64,000 bases of DNA, taken from contig JBLDXI010000017.1 in the NCBI GenBank assembly GCA_047495785.1, forward strand, positions 2,232,001-2,296,000, given 5' to 3'. A program made the position numbers and the translations under genes. The notes beneath the pieces were generated by a model. That model had not been told where the DNA came from. It saw only the letters and a program-made list of their open reading frames with translations, and searched no databases. This DNA comes from Lepidodermella squamata. Taxonomy: Eukaryota; Gastrotricha. Of the stretch, positions 21,574 to 36,500 are shown piece by piece. How positions within the stretch are numbered: position 1 is the first letter of the stretch; each line of letters opens with the position of its first letter.

Positions 21574-24500
21574 TTTTCAGGGTCAAATAACTCGCAACCA
21601 GTTTTAGCAAAAGTCGGTCATGTACTTCTGAAATATTGCTTTTCATCTGTATGTTGAAAAAAAGAGTTGCCAAGGTGCTGTTTTAAACATGATTATTCGG
21701 CTATTCACAGGCCATTTACATTTACTGAAAGCCTCCCGCTGAATCATCTGTGGCGATGTTATACTTCTTTAGTGCGAAGTCTCAGTAATCGGAAGTTTGT
21801 TTCACAGCTTTGAAGACTACGTCCATTGAGTTGATGATGTGTCTCACTTTTAGCGCCGAATTTATCCCGAAAAATTCCTTTCGGAATTTTGAGGGAAATC
21901 ATTATTAATTTAAAAATCCAAATAAATTACCATAAAATTCTACGTGATTTTCAGAATAAGGTCTGACTTCGAGAACGATTCCAATGATTTATTCCAGATA
22001 AGACCCTTTTTAATAGTTTGCGGTTGGTAACAAGATTTCAAATGTTACTCAGTAAAGGATATTTCCGCAATGAAAGCCGGGTTTTCGATGGTAAATGGCA
22101 AATGGTATATGGTAAATGGTAACATTGACCGGCCAATTATGCTGCAGCTTCTGTATCTGATTCATAAAGAACAAATTCGATATTTATTTACGTTTATTTC
22201 TCATCGTGACAAGACCACTTGGTTAGGTAGAATCAAGTGGCAATACAGCAGAGGCTAGGCATCCGGCATCAGGAGTCAAGTAAAGGCGCAGTTTTTCCGT
22301 AGTCTTTGATGCTAAAGAGGGTGCGGTTTATTTACCGTATAAATAATAATGCAATATTAATGTAAATGTCACCGGAAGAGTAAATTTGTTTTCGCCCCAC
22401 ACTAAATATTAACATTGCTCTCTCAGGTGTTTGTATACCTGTATTTTCTCTCTCCGTGTATGTTTGTGCATGCGTATCGTGCGAAGGGCCCCTTGTCATC
22501 ATACGGCCGTTCATTCAGTTTTTTCTCCGCAAACATTTATCGCAGCTCCATGACCACACCAGCAAATGCCATCATCATGCTGCGATTGCATAAACGCCTT
22601 ATTGTAATTGTTACACCTGTTTGAAGAGATCTGACCTAATTAAAAGACTGATTGGCACCTGGTATTAATTGCGCCCTCAAATGGCTCGCATCCTGTATCG
22701 CATCTTCATCGTCAGGTGTCGCCCTGCCACTTGAAATTTCGACCATACAGCAGAGAGATAACAGCAGCCATTAGTCAGCACTTTAACACGTCGCACATTC
22801 CTTCGTTTTATAACTCGTTGCTCGTCATAATGAGTGTCGCGTTATTTCCGCGCACGTATCGCCCCTCGAGCCGTTGCGCAATGCGCAAAAATATCGGCAG
22901 GTGAGCGCGACCTTATCGCCCCGAAATCGGACGACCGTTGACGATTTTTAACTGCATTTTGGCTTCGGGCGCGTTTCGTCGCGCCGTTTTTATTATCGCA
23001 TTATATTATATTATATCGATACGACGAAAAATAATAAAGGGCCTTCTCTCATTTGGTATTCATGGAAATTTTCCGCCGATCCGACAGTAATCGTTTATTG
23101 CCCCGAGATGATGCCGAAATGAAAGGGAGGCGACCGATAATGCGGCGGCAAATGTCAAATTGGCGACTTGACAACAATATGATTGCAATTGTGATTATGC
23201 AAATTCGGCATACGGGATTTGGGTGACGTCATGATGACGGCATCAGGCGGCGGTTTCTCGACTTCCGCAACGGGCTTTTTCCCAGCAGTGCGATGCGACA
23301 TGATGCGCCCGGGTCACCTTTTCCGGCTCTTCCGGGTGACTTTCTGCGTAACACACCGGGCCGCCTGCCTGGTTCAACAACAAGTTGAGCACTTGAGAAA
23401 AGCCCCGGCCGGCCGGGTTTCTCGGTGCTTTGGCCGAGAACGCGCGCGACACTCACGCGGCGGCGGCGGTGGCGGCGGCGCATCAGCAGCCTGCCTGCCC
23501 GTGCGAGTAAGTGGATAGATGGGCCTGTGCGCTTTTTCGCTCGTTATTATTTGGCGCTGCAATAATAATAACGCGATGGTTTGTTTGCCTACCTTCTTCT
23601 TCGTCGCCGTCGACGTTCGCTCGCCTCGGAGCTGCACGGCGCCGGCGGTCGATTCGGCAAACAAACCCGGGCACCGGCCGACCCAGCACTCGGCACCGCT
23701 ACTATACGTGCGCTCGACTCGAATTTCTCATCGCCAATTCACCGCTCAGCGTCTGCCCGCGCACCGTGCGCTTGCGTCGTCGTCGTCGCCGTTCGTTCGG
23801 GTGGCATCATAAAAGCGGCCTTTTTTATTGACTCTGTGCAAACACAACGCCGGCGTTCACCGCGCTATATTGCATTACCAGCGCGCCTGGTATCATAATG
23901 GCAACGCTGATGCTTCTGCTCGTGCTGGCGCTGGCGGTGGTAGGTATATACCAGCCAGCCAGCACCTATAGCAGTATATTATCATGCATCTATTACTACG
24001 CCGCTGACTACATTATGCGACGACACGACATCCACCTGGTCGATGTAATAGCGCTGGCGTTCGGAATCGAGATGCTTGGATGGGAATATAAGAGAGAAAG
24101 AACGTTCTCGGCGGGTAAACAACACACCACCCCCTCATCGGACACGAGACGGCGATGACGAAAATATAATAATACTAACGACCGTGATGAGGATGGGGAT
24201 GATGATGATGATGACAAGCATAATATTATACCAACCCAAGTGCGGCACGAAAATTTCGAACATCGATTCATCGAAATAACCGATCGGTGATGATGAGGCG
24301 AATCGCGGTGTGGTCACCTTAATGAGCGAGGCGCAGTTTCCAAATCATATCAAGCGCGCGTTTTTTTCGAGCGCCCACTTGGGCTCGCGATCGGTATATA
24401 AAGTAAACGCAGTGCAGCGTCTTTTGTTTGCTGTCTAAATATGTGCTTTATCGTAAAGTGTGAATGAGAGATGAACGCAGGGGCGATGATGATAGGATGA

Positions 24501-26184
24501 GCCGTGATGTGATGTGTCTTCGCTAGACAAATTTGCCCATCACCGGCCTTCCATTCATTCATTCATTCATTCTGGTTCATCTTGTATTTTTCGTTTTGTT
24601 GCCCGTGTGTACACCGTTAGCGCCGATTACTTGAGAGGGAGAGCGCGGTGACGGTAAAGACATTATAAAAAATGCAAATGTGTATTTATATTATTGCGAT
24701 GGTGTTTGTATAAATAAAACACTGAGCGTGTATATGTGTGACAACATTTGACCACAAACATCATCGATGATGCGATATGACAAGAGCCGAAAAACAAACG
24801 TACAGCCTAAGCTATGAATGGAAAAAACCAACTGAACATCAAAGCCAATATTTACCTCATAAATACTCATATATATCGCCGGTTCTAGTTTTTTCGTCAC
24901 CTTGCCAGATAATATACAACAAATGACTGATATAACTAATTCATTATCAATTGCTATCCCTGTTTTATCACCTATTTTTCATCCAATTTTGAGCACCATG
25001 TGATAAGATAAATTCGCCACTTGAGGCTGCAGCCACTCTGCATGCCGTATCGTTTTAGCGCCGGCTTAACTTGTTAAATTTGCGCCTGTGTGAGAAATTT
25101 GTGTTTGCCGATGATGATTGAACGATTGAAGAGCTCCGGAACTAGGCGCCAGCATGACACCCTGTGCTAATCGCCCACCAACTGGCGCTCACTTTGTAAT
25201 CCGATATAGCAGCGCTGAGCCTTCCGCAGCCCCGTCGTTCCCACGTCGCCTGGTACCGGAAAATTATTACGCCGACATAATCCAACTTAATAACACGTGA
25301 AAAATTAGCATCCCGAACATTTTATTTGTTTGCATTTTTTGTTAGAAAAGAAGGCAACAATTTTCTTCACATTTTTTTATAACCATCAAATCATCATCTT
25401 CGAAAAACACGTCTGTAAAGAGTGTACTTTTAAAATCAAAATCGATCATTATATATAGAGCGAATAAATGTAATAAATTGACAAATTGATGATAAAATGA
25501 CAATGAAACGCAGCGTGTTTATATTAATTTAGAATTTTTAAAATGCATAGTTGAAATAGAATAAGGATAATAATTTTTTCATCATTATCATCTGTACAAA
25601 TACACATCATTATTATCATTCACGGTAGAACAAGTTAGTTCATATCTTCAAAATTATATTAAAATCATCTGATAGTTATCATCATCGCGGGTTTGAAATT
25701 TTGCTCACAAGTTTTGTTTTTAACTACTGCCAAGAGAGAAGAGAACGATGAGTTCATGAAAAATTTTGTTGTTTTGAGAGTGAACAAAAGAAGAATATTT
25801 TTACTTTGTTTTCGCTATACAGAATACTTGGCGCGGCTGCGGCGGCGATGAAGAACAAGAATAAGAAGACAAAAAGAAGTAAAACTTTTTGCGTACATCA
25901 AAAACACGGTTTGAAAATTTAATAATTTTTAATAGACACCACGGCGAACCAGCGATTGACGAAAGGAAGAGAAAAAATGAAACGCGCGAGATTTCCCTCT
26001 CGTTTATAATAATATTAAAATTTAGTCATCGAAAAATCGTGTAGCAACGACGCTATGTACAACTTTACAAAAATTCGAGTAGGAATAAGAATTGAACTAT
26101 AACAATAACCGACAACAATGTGTTTTTGTTTTTTGGTATGAAGTATTTCAGGCCACGGAGCAATGTTTAATTTTCGATCGTCAA
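21574..26184. other. Gene-poor 4.6 kb between receptor and FoxA
   Basis: No supported coding gene. It contains a short ATGGTAAATGG-type repeat (22080-22120), a run of TTATA repeats (about 23000), a GC-rich island (23.2-23.9 kb, listed separately), GATGATGATG (about 24195) and ATTCATTC (about 24565) microsatellites, and AT-rich sequence to 26184 that probably includes the FoxA 3' UTR. Given the compactness elsewhere, regulatory DNA is a reasonable guess. Confidence 0.4.
23210..23900. promoter_or_regulatory. GC/CpG-rich island
   Basis: About 700 bp with far higher G+C and CpG density than its flanks, including a (CGG)n-like run near 23455-23480 (both strands open in several frames only because of base composition). 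It is flanked by TATA-like runs and microsatellites. It could be a promoter of an unannotated transcript or a distal FoxA element. No protein-like frame with recognisable domains was found. Confidence 0.35.
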
Positions 26185-27998
<1,814 letters not shown>

Positions 27999-30506
27999 TT
28001 TTCGTCGATAACACAGTAGGTGATTTTTCGCTCGATGATTTCGAAGTAAAGCTCAGCTCGTGTCGATCGGTGAGATATTATGTCTCGTGGCGGTAAATTA
28101 GCTCCGCTGAGAGTTACTTGTTGTAACAAACGCTTTGATAACGCGCACTAGAACGGTAAGAAAAACAAAAATAACAATAATAATTGTTCGCTCGTACGAG
28201 TATTATCGTATTATAGTGAGATGTTATAAAATTCAATCTAAGGGAGGTGACGACTAGGCCATCAAACCGTGTATTAGCATTTATGATTGACTAGTTGCTA
28301 TATTACAAGAGAGAGAGCGTTTAGTTACTTGTCTCGACGTTTTATCGCAAAAGTTTGTCGACGGACGCTAGACTGAAATAACAATGGCAAATTTATAGAA
28401 AGCACACAGTAAGTATAGGCGCAGGTACCACAACTACAACGACGAGCAGTCTCTTCAGTGTCAAATAAGAGCGAGGCGCGCGTCGCTCATTGGCCGGTGT
28501 GCGCACTCGAGGCAGCCATTGGCGCGCTTGTGTCAACACGCACCGGCCAATCAGCGACGAGCTGGCGTACTCTCACAGCCAGCACGCACTAAATGATCGA
28601 TAAAAAATTATCTTATTAGCCCCACCTTAAATAATATTGTAACAACATCAATAACAAAAAACTAGCCGTATTTGCTTACGGTGTGTATCTAACAGCAGCA
28701 AATTTGTTGACTCGCTACCAATAACTATTGAGATAATAAATCAAGAGGGGACACGCTTCACCAAATTGCGCCTGGTTTTTATGCAGTGTGTGTACCTGCG
28801 CCGCAACAAGATGATGATAAAATACACAAGGCACAGATATACGGCGACTTCCTATACTTATTCTTGACGAGGGGGTGTCTTCTAGTTCTTCTCCCGCGTG
28901 TGGGTAAACGTTTTTGTATTCTATATAGAGACTAATATCGTTGGAGCCACTTCACGGACACGGCCTACTATTTGTCCAACAAATATTTTCTCAGGCAATA
29001 AATAACAATGGTAATAACTCAATAAAAATCATAGATGTGAGTAAATTTGTTTAAGGATTTATCGATGAGCAAAATTGTTAATAGTTGCAGTAATTTAGCA
29101 GGCTGCAACAACCTGTTGTTGGGAGGGGCGGTAAGCCGCTGTGTGAAACTATGTGCGTAGGAAGTAGGACTTAATGCCCGACTGAACACATCAGCGACTG
29201 GCGAGGAAGTAGAAATTGGCGATTTATTTAAAAGGCTGTGTGAACGGAAGTCGGGCGATATGGCTTTCATGCGTTGAGTCAAGAGCTCGTTGAACACGAG
29301 AAGCGGTCACAGCAAAACACCAGCTGGTGCTTACTTACTCGCGTTCGAGTTGACACTGCGAGCCACATTGCAAGCGGACTGCTCTAAAAATGAACGCGCG
29401 CCAGCTCGACGAGTGGACGGGCGTCGATGCTAGCCTGTCAAGTGACATGACTGACAGTAGTCGGATGTAGGTAGTTTTGAAAAAATTTAAACTCGACCCA
29501 AAACTTATTAGGCCTAAAACTAGGTTAATGTGGGAAAAATTTAACAAGTCCAGCTTAAAATTCGGGACATGGGAAATTTCGCCCTCGTCTGAAATTTGAG
29601 ACGAAACTGAAACGAGAATGAAAGCGACCGACTTGACGCCTTTTGAGGTGGAGTGAAAGGAAGTTCGCCGGTGCTTTTAGCAGCGGGAACTCTGTAGTAA
29701 GTGGCTGTGTAAATTCCGCGTCTTCGATCAGACAACCGCAGAGCTGAGTGACACTTGGTCATCGCGCCAGGGTGCCCACAGCGCCTAATGTCAAAGCTCG
29801 AGCAGTTTGACCGATGCGCCCGCTCACTGCCAGCGCGGCTGCTGCTGCTGGTGGCGCAGGCAAGCAGGCAGGCATTCTTGCGGCCGCGCCGTTGTTGTGG
29901 ATTCCATTTCAAGTGCGAACGCGGCCAGGAATGCGCTTCTCGTGCGCCCAAGATGATATACCTGCGGAAGTTGCGCTAATGGGCGCCGCAGTTGCCGCAG
30001 AATGACAAGCGGCCGCGTAACCTTTCGCAGTCTTCATTAGGACATGCCTCGGCGACGACGACGCAAAAAGACAACAAGCGGTGAAATTTTGCGAAAAATA
30101 ACTCCCTAGATACTGCTGTAAAAATTTCGAGTAGTTGTAGGTAAGTACGGCGAACAGGCTCGTCTAATCAAGCAAAGCAACGGTGTTTTTCTCGGGCCGC
30201 AGTTTCGACTTCTTATCACATACACAGCCGCCTCCGCGCCATGCTCGACACGCGGCGTGATTACGACCGCCACCTTAATAACGAGGCCCAAAACCACCTC
30301 GAGAGATAAACGCGAAAAAATAGTCGAACGGTAATTATTAGCTTTTATTTATTATCATTTCAATAGAAGATATATATAGAAGCTTTATCTTTTTCCATCA
30401 TTTATATCGAGTTGCAGCAATACGACGACAAGACAATCATCAGGTTTAATTCTATTATATGTAGAACAGCATACAAAAAATATACAAAGTTCGAAGCGGG
30501 TGCGCA
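27999..30506. other. 2.5 kb FoxA upstream region
   Basis: No protein gene is supported. It holds the CCAAT inverted repeat, several GC-rich patches (29.6-30.3 kb), and two CCACCTTAA motifs (28624 and 30272). It probably contains FoxA promoter and enhancer DNA and the 3' UTR of FANCM. Confidence 0.4.
28481..28558. promoter_or_regulatory. CCAAT-box inverted repeat upstream of FoxA
   Basis: CGTCGCTCATTGGCCGGTG (28481-28499) and, about 40 bp on, the reverse complement of CGTCGCTGATTGGCCGGTG (ending 28559): 18 of 19 positions match. A third ATTGG lies between them (about 28518). Three CCAAT boxes in about 70 bp, some 490 bp before the FoxA ATG, suggest an NF-Y-type promoter. Confidence 0.55.
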
Positions 30507-33500
30507 CTATCGTCGAAAGTCGACCTGCTTAGAAGACGTCGCCTTCTTATTAGTATTGTGGCTGTTGTTGATGGTGGTGTTGTTGTTGTTGTTGTTGTTT
30601 GCGCTAGCGCAATTAGCAATACGGCCACTGCGCAGTCGCGTCAACGCCTGCCTCGCGCCGGTGGAAAATTTCGACAAATCAACATTGCTAGACGGAGAGT
30701 TGAGGCGTGTCTCATAAAGCAATTAAACAGGTGAAAATTGGCCGCTTACCTGTCGCGGAAAAACTCTTCCAGGCTCGGGTAGGTGACGGCGAGTTTCAAC
30801 GCCACTAAAGGCGCGGTTGAGCCGATTGATTCGAAGAAGCGCATTCGAGCGGAAATCCCGGTCAACGCGGCCGGGTTCGAGTTGTAGACGAGTTCTGAAG
30901 CCACGGCGTCGCTTATTCGAACCGCGGCGCCGTACTCGTCTTCGCCGATTGCCAACTGGGCAATGTGCATTGCGATTTGAGCCGTGTCCGCGGCGTATAG
31001 GATCGGAATTTTACGAGCCGAACATTGAGCCAACAATTTTGCGACTTGCTGATGCGCGAAAAGTCTAGGAAAAAATTGTGAAAAATTATCAAAAAATCAG
31101 AAAACACAGCCAGCTGAATAAAATAGAATTTTGAAATTCAAGCAGTAAATATAAAAAATCCTTAATTTATTGAAAAATCTCCCAAGGACCCGCAAAGAAG
31201 GGTGATCTAATTGCTATGCGAAATATCCAAGCCGAATAATTTTTTTTCAACAAAATAGCTTGTGCGGAACCAAAATTCAAACATTGGTAAAAAAAATAAT
31301 TATAATTTTGTTGATATAATAATTAAAAAAAAATAAGGAGAATTTTTTTATTTAATCACATAATTCCCAAAAATCTCCAAATTTTCGTGCGAATTAATTA
31401 TTAAAAATGTTCGCAAAATTAAGACCTATTTAACAGTAGCTTCGAGGAAGCCAGCAGCTGGAAAATTCCACCTTAATAAAGCACCAAGAAGTAATTCGAA
31501 GCTCAGAAAAGCAAATCGATGAATTACAAAAATAAATTGGACAATAAATAATGAGAGGACGAAATGGGAATAGAGTGACCACTAGAAAAGGCGACGAAAA
31601 TAAGTGGCGCCAACTCGATAATTTGACGGAGTGGTGTAATCAATTAGTTATTCATGCCACGATCTTGAAAAAACAAAAGCACGCGGCGGAAATCGATGCC
31701 GTGACGCGAAGGTGTAAAACATGCTAAGCAACAGAAACAGCATTACTTCTCTTACAAACACGACGGCGGCGTCTTATTCCTAATTTTACGACTATGCATA
31801 CTAGCTACTAATAACGCAGCTGGTATGAAGTCATCGCTGGTGCCAGCGACACCTCCGCCGTCGATCATTAGATCTAATCGTACGGTGGCGGCTTCGCCAT
31901 CGTTTAGCCAGTTTACGCTGCTGTCGCCATTCGAATTTAATGAAGAAGAGAGCAGCCGCCAACGCCAGCCTACATCGATAATGGCTTCAATTCTAGCGCC
32001 ATCGCCTTATCCGAGCTCAGAGTCGGAAGGTTCGTCGAAAATCCCAAGCCCAGAGCCGAATGCAAACCAGGTTGAAGTCGCATCACCCGGTTCGCGCACT
32101 TCAACCGAAATTCATCGCCGCCCGGTGCCTTACTTCAAAAATCTCGACCACTTCCGTCAAATTATCGGCGAGGGTAGGGTTGATCGCAAAACCCTGCGCC
32201 ACTGGTTCAACTGGTCTGTGCTACAGGAAGAGCGCGAAGGGTTAAGAACGCCGGAGCCGAAATCGCGGTACCCGAGAACATACAAAACCCACCCGCCGTT
32301 AGATACCTTCGACGTAGGATCCACAGCTCTGGAGCAAAAAGCTAACTACGATGCGCAAAAATGGGACCATAACGCAAATCGAACTGGCGAGGAGCCTTGG
32401 GGTAAATTCGCGCCTGTGCTACTGACAATGAAGTATGTAACCCCGGTGGTCAAGCAGCACGGCAGTTTGCCTAAATTTATATCGCGAGATGCTGGAACAA
32501 GGGACAAGAACGTGTTTGTCCCGCCGTATGACGAATTCCCGAAAGATTCGGTTGATAATATCACGCGGCAAGTTCGAATACTGAAACAGCTTCGGGATAG
32601 TGCTTACGATAAAGACATTGTGCGAAATTATACTTTTGAACGCGAGGACAAGGAAAAGAAAAAGAAATTCTGAGCAATAAAATGAACTAATTTTCTATTT
32701 GAACGCGCCAATGCAATATTTTTGGGTGTTAATTTTCCTACCATCAATTTTGGGGGTTTCACCATCAAATTGAGGCTCTCGCCAACGTAACCGGAACCGC
32801 CATCAATTTGGTACTTTCCCCAACAAAATTGATTTTCCCTCCAAAAATCCGAAAATACCTGCCATCTCTAGCGCAGAGCTAGCCTGTCAGTTTAAGGTAA
32901 TAAGTTGATTAAAAATTAGAAAAAATTCATTCTGTATATTTGACATGAATAAGACTTTTAATTCATAACTGACAGGAATAATCTAAAATCCAACTTTTCT
33001 GTCAACGCCAACGATATGGGTCGCCATTTGGCTAATTTTTGAACAGTTCTGACCAAGTCAGCGGGTATTTCCGGATTTTTGGAAAGAAAATCCATTTTGT
33101 TGACGAAAGTACCTAAATTGATGGCGGTTTCCGTTTCGATGGCGAGAGCCCCAATTTTATGGCGAAAACCCGAAAATTGCTGGCTGAAGGCTTTTTCAAA
33201 GAAGAAGAAATTCTGAGAAATAAAATAAAATAATTTTTGTATCATTTTTTTTAGCTAAAAAACTGCGATATGTGTCAAAGTAAACAATGTAAATATTGCG
33301 TAAAATAGGCGACTATCTTGATTCCACGTAACTGTAGTTCTAACAAAAGCCGCCTTGTTAGCTCACACCGGTAAATACCCTCTTATGAATAATGCACTGT
33401 GTTAGCTTTTGGCAAACATACTTTGACGGCGCCATCGGGTTGCGGTTTGTTTCCGCCACATCCTCCTCAACAATGACATATGGCAAGTCAACGACGGCGG

Positions 33501-36500
33501 CAAGATTTGCAATTTCATCAATCGCCTTCTTGCGGCTTTGAGCGTTACCGGTCGGCGGCAGCAAATTCGACAACTTGACCCGAATCGCCGCACTCCGCCC
33601 GGAAACTTGATAATCCAGCCCAGGAACGCTGGCACCGCTAGGCGCTCGAACAATTACGTGCAGCTCGGACGAAAATGACGCTCGTAGCTCGGAGACAATC
33701 GCCTGGCCTGATTGCAACTCTTTCGGGCTGATGACCACAGCAATTTTCGTCCGTATTTCCTCAACCTGTTTCTTAACACGCCTCGCGGTTTGACTCAGAA
33801 TTTGAGGCGATTCTTGCTGCTGGACAGGTTCATACTCCGGCTCTGGTGGGGTTTGTTGAAGAGGCCGGACTATCGCAACGGGAGGAGCGTCTTCTAGCGA
33901 TCTCATTATCGCAACAGCCAAGTCCAGCTCCTCTTGATCGGTAACTTTCAACGGATCAGTTTTTTCATCGCCCTCGTCATCACTCATAACAACCCGTCTT
34001 TTACGCTCAGGCTTTGAGTTTTTACTAATTTTCGTCTTTTCTTGCCGCCTCCTGGCACCTCGAGTTTTCGGTAGAGGCTGGGATGGCGAGGCGAAATCAA
34101 GAGTTTGAGAGCTTTCTTCGAATTCAACAAAATCATCGTCAACGCAGAAACTATCCTGCTCGTAGTCGTCTTCGCCGATAGTTTGATTGCCACCCCGTTT
34201 ACCCGGAGTTTGTGAGTATATCGACGAGGTATCAGCTTTGTTGTAGACAAGTTTAAACCGCCCCTGCCCGAATTGCGGGGTTCTGTGGTCGTTGATTTGC
34301 ATGCGCAGGTACATCGCGTGGTCTTGCGTATTTGCTGGCGAGTGGTGGTCGTTATCGATTAAACTGCTCAAATCACGGTCGTCATCACTACCACCGTCGT
34401 CGTCTTCCGATTCAGAGTCAGAATTGACGGCTTGAGTTTCTAAAAAGCCGCGAGCTCTCCGGCTTTTCTTCGCCTTTTTCTGAACAATCGGGGATGGCGA
34501 GGCTGAGGCGGGAGATTTTCGAGTTGAAGGCGGTAAGGCTTTCGATACCCATTTGGATGTCGATGGTCGGTCCAAGTATGAAGTTGACGGGCCTAAATAT
34601 TGAAAACAAAATTTCAACGATCGAAATATAAAAATCCAGATTTGACTTTGAAATGCGTTTTTAGCTTTTATACATACAGTAACACATAGGTAACAAAAAA
34701 CGCATATCAATGGGAGTACTGTGATGTACCAAGGTGAATGGAAAAAAATCAGAGGAAATCCAGTTAAAATCTAGGTAAAATACCTCAGTGATGAGAAAAC
34801 CTGAAATTCTCCAAAAGCTCCACATTTTGCAGAGAAAAACGGAATTCTATCAATTTTTTACTACGGACGATTTAGGAAAACTGTTGACACTACCCGACAA
34901 CCGAGAAAAAGCTTGCCAATTTACTTACTCAATATTAATTTTACGGAGTAAACGACTTGTAAACGTCTACTTTCAAGTCTACTTGGAACCGGTCCCAAGG
35001 CTGGAACCAAATATGCATGGGCCAAATAACTGGCGAGCTTTTGGGGGTTTCGGGTAGTCACGAAATTTTTTCCATCGTCATCCACCTTAAAACAAGTGCA
35101 CGAATGAGTTCGAAGTGATTTCCTTACTTTTGAAGTCGTCATCATCGTCGTCGTCAATATATTCCGATTTTCTTTGATTTGGCTTTGAAAATTCAGGCGC
35201 TAGAGTATCGTCCAATAAACGGGATACTTTTGCAGGTCGAGGCCGCCTTAATATCGGCGAGTTTTGCGACATTTCAACGCAGGGTGATGGCCGAGATGAT
35301 GGCCCTGGTTCGTCATCGTCTCGCAACTGCTTCGAAAACGGACGAACTCTGCGTATGAGTGGCGAATTTTCCATTCCAGAATGAGGCCGAGATGGCACTT
35401 TGAACGAAGCATCAGCAGCCTTATTGTCAAACACTTTCGGCTCTTGAAAAGTTTGATTTGAAACCATTTCCTCCTTTGGTTGTTCTAACAACGGAAGCTC
35501 AGGACTATCCGGGCTAGCAAACGCTGCCAGTAAGTCAGCCGTAATGTTCTCTTCCTCAATCTCTGAGACCTGAGTAACAGGCGGCAGATCAGTCCCTTCC
35601 AACTGCTCCTCCGCCAAGGGTTGAAGTGGCTCGCGAAACGTGCTAGAAGCAACAACTTCTGGCTCCTGGGCGCCAGTAAAATCGAATTCCAAATCAAAAT
35701 TGATCGGGCAATCATCCTCGATACCAGTCGTTAGAACCCTATCAAATGGATTTTGATCGCCGATTGATATATCCATATCAATTTCAATGTCAAAATTGAA
35801 CAATTCTGGTTGCTTTTCAGTGGTTTCTTTTGCTTCTTTTTGCGCTTGTTTTCGCCGATAAGCCGCAGCAAGAGATTCGATAATGGGTGAAATGTATCGA
35901 TTTCTACTAGCTGATTGCGGAACAGTCGGCTTTGGAGCAGTCATTAAGGCTGTATTTTCAGGCTTCGGATTGACCAAAGGTGTTCCCATGGATAAGAAAT
36001 CAAGAGCTTGGCTGATTCCGATCTCACTCGTAGCTGAGATATTGCTCTTGTTATTTTCGTCTGATTTTGAGGCGGACGGAGGTTGGACTACAGGGGCAAC
36101 AAAAGCCGCCTTTGGCGTACTAGCACAGATACTATAACCAGCCGTTTTTGCGGGTTTCGCACTGTGAGGAGACAAAAACATGGGCGTCTCTTGAACCATT
36201 CGTTTAAAATCTGACTCCTCTAATTGAGCAGTAACACTTCTAGTGAACACATCTAAATCGAATCCACTCCACGAAACTGGGGAAGGGAAGAAGCAAGCGT
36301 TTGAAGGGAAAATGTTTTCATCAACAATATAAACGCTCTCGTCTTCAGATTTAAGCGCGAGATCGTTAAATTTTGAAGTAAAATCACCGGGCATCGAGTT
36401 GTTTTCAACAATTTCAATCAGACGATTTTTCACGCTACTCGTCCAATTAGTCGCGGCCTGAGCATTGTCGAGGATTATCACATCATCGCTGTTTTCATTG

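Noticed and set aside
23219-23898. Several long overlapping frames on both strands
   Set aside because: High G+C removes stop codons. The products are Arg- and Pro-rich with no domains, so base composition explains them.
24185-24580. GAT and ATTC repeats considered as a repeat array
   Set aside because: Simple microsatellites, no spacers of constant length; CRISPR is not expected in an animal genome.
30746-31036. Separate EME1/XPF-like C-terminal gene
   Set aside because: It joins in phase to the FANCM ERCC4 exon through a GT-AG intron and continues its sequence, so it is the FANCM C-terminus.
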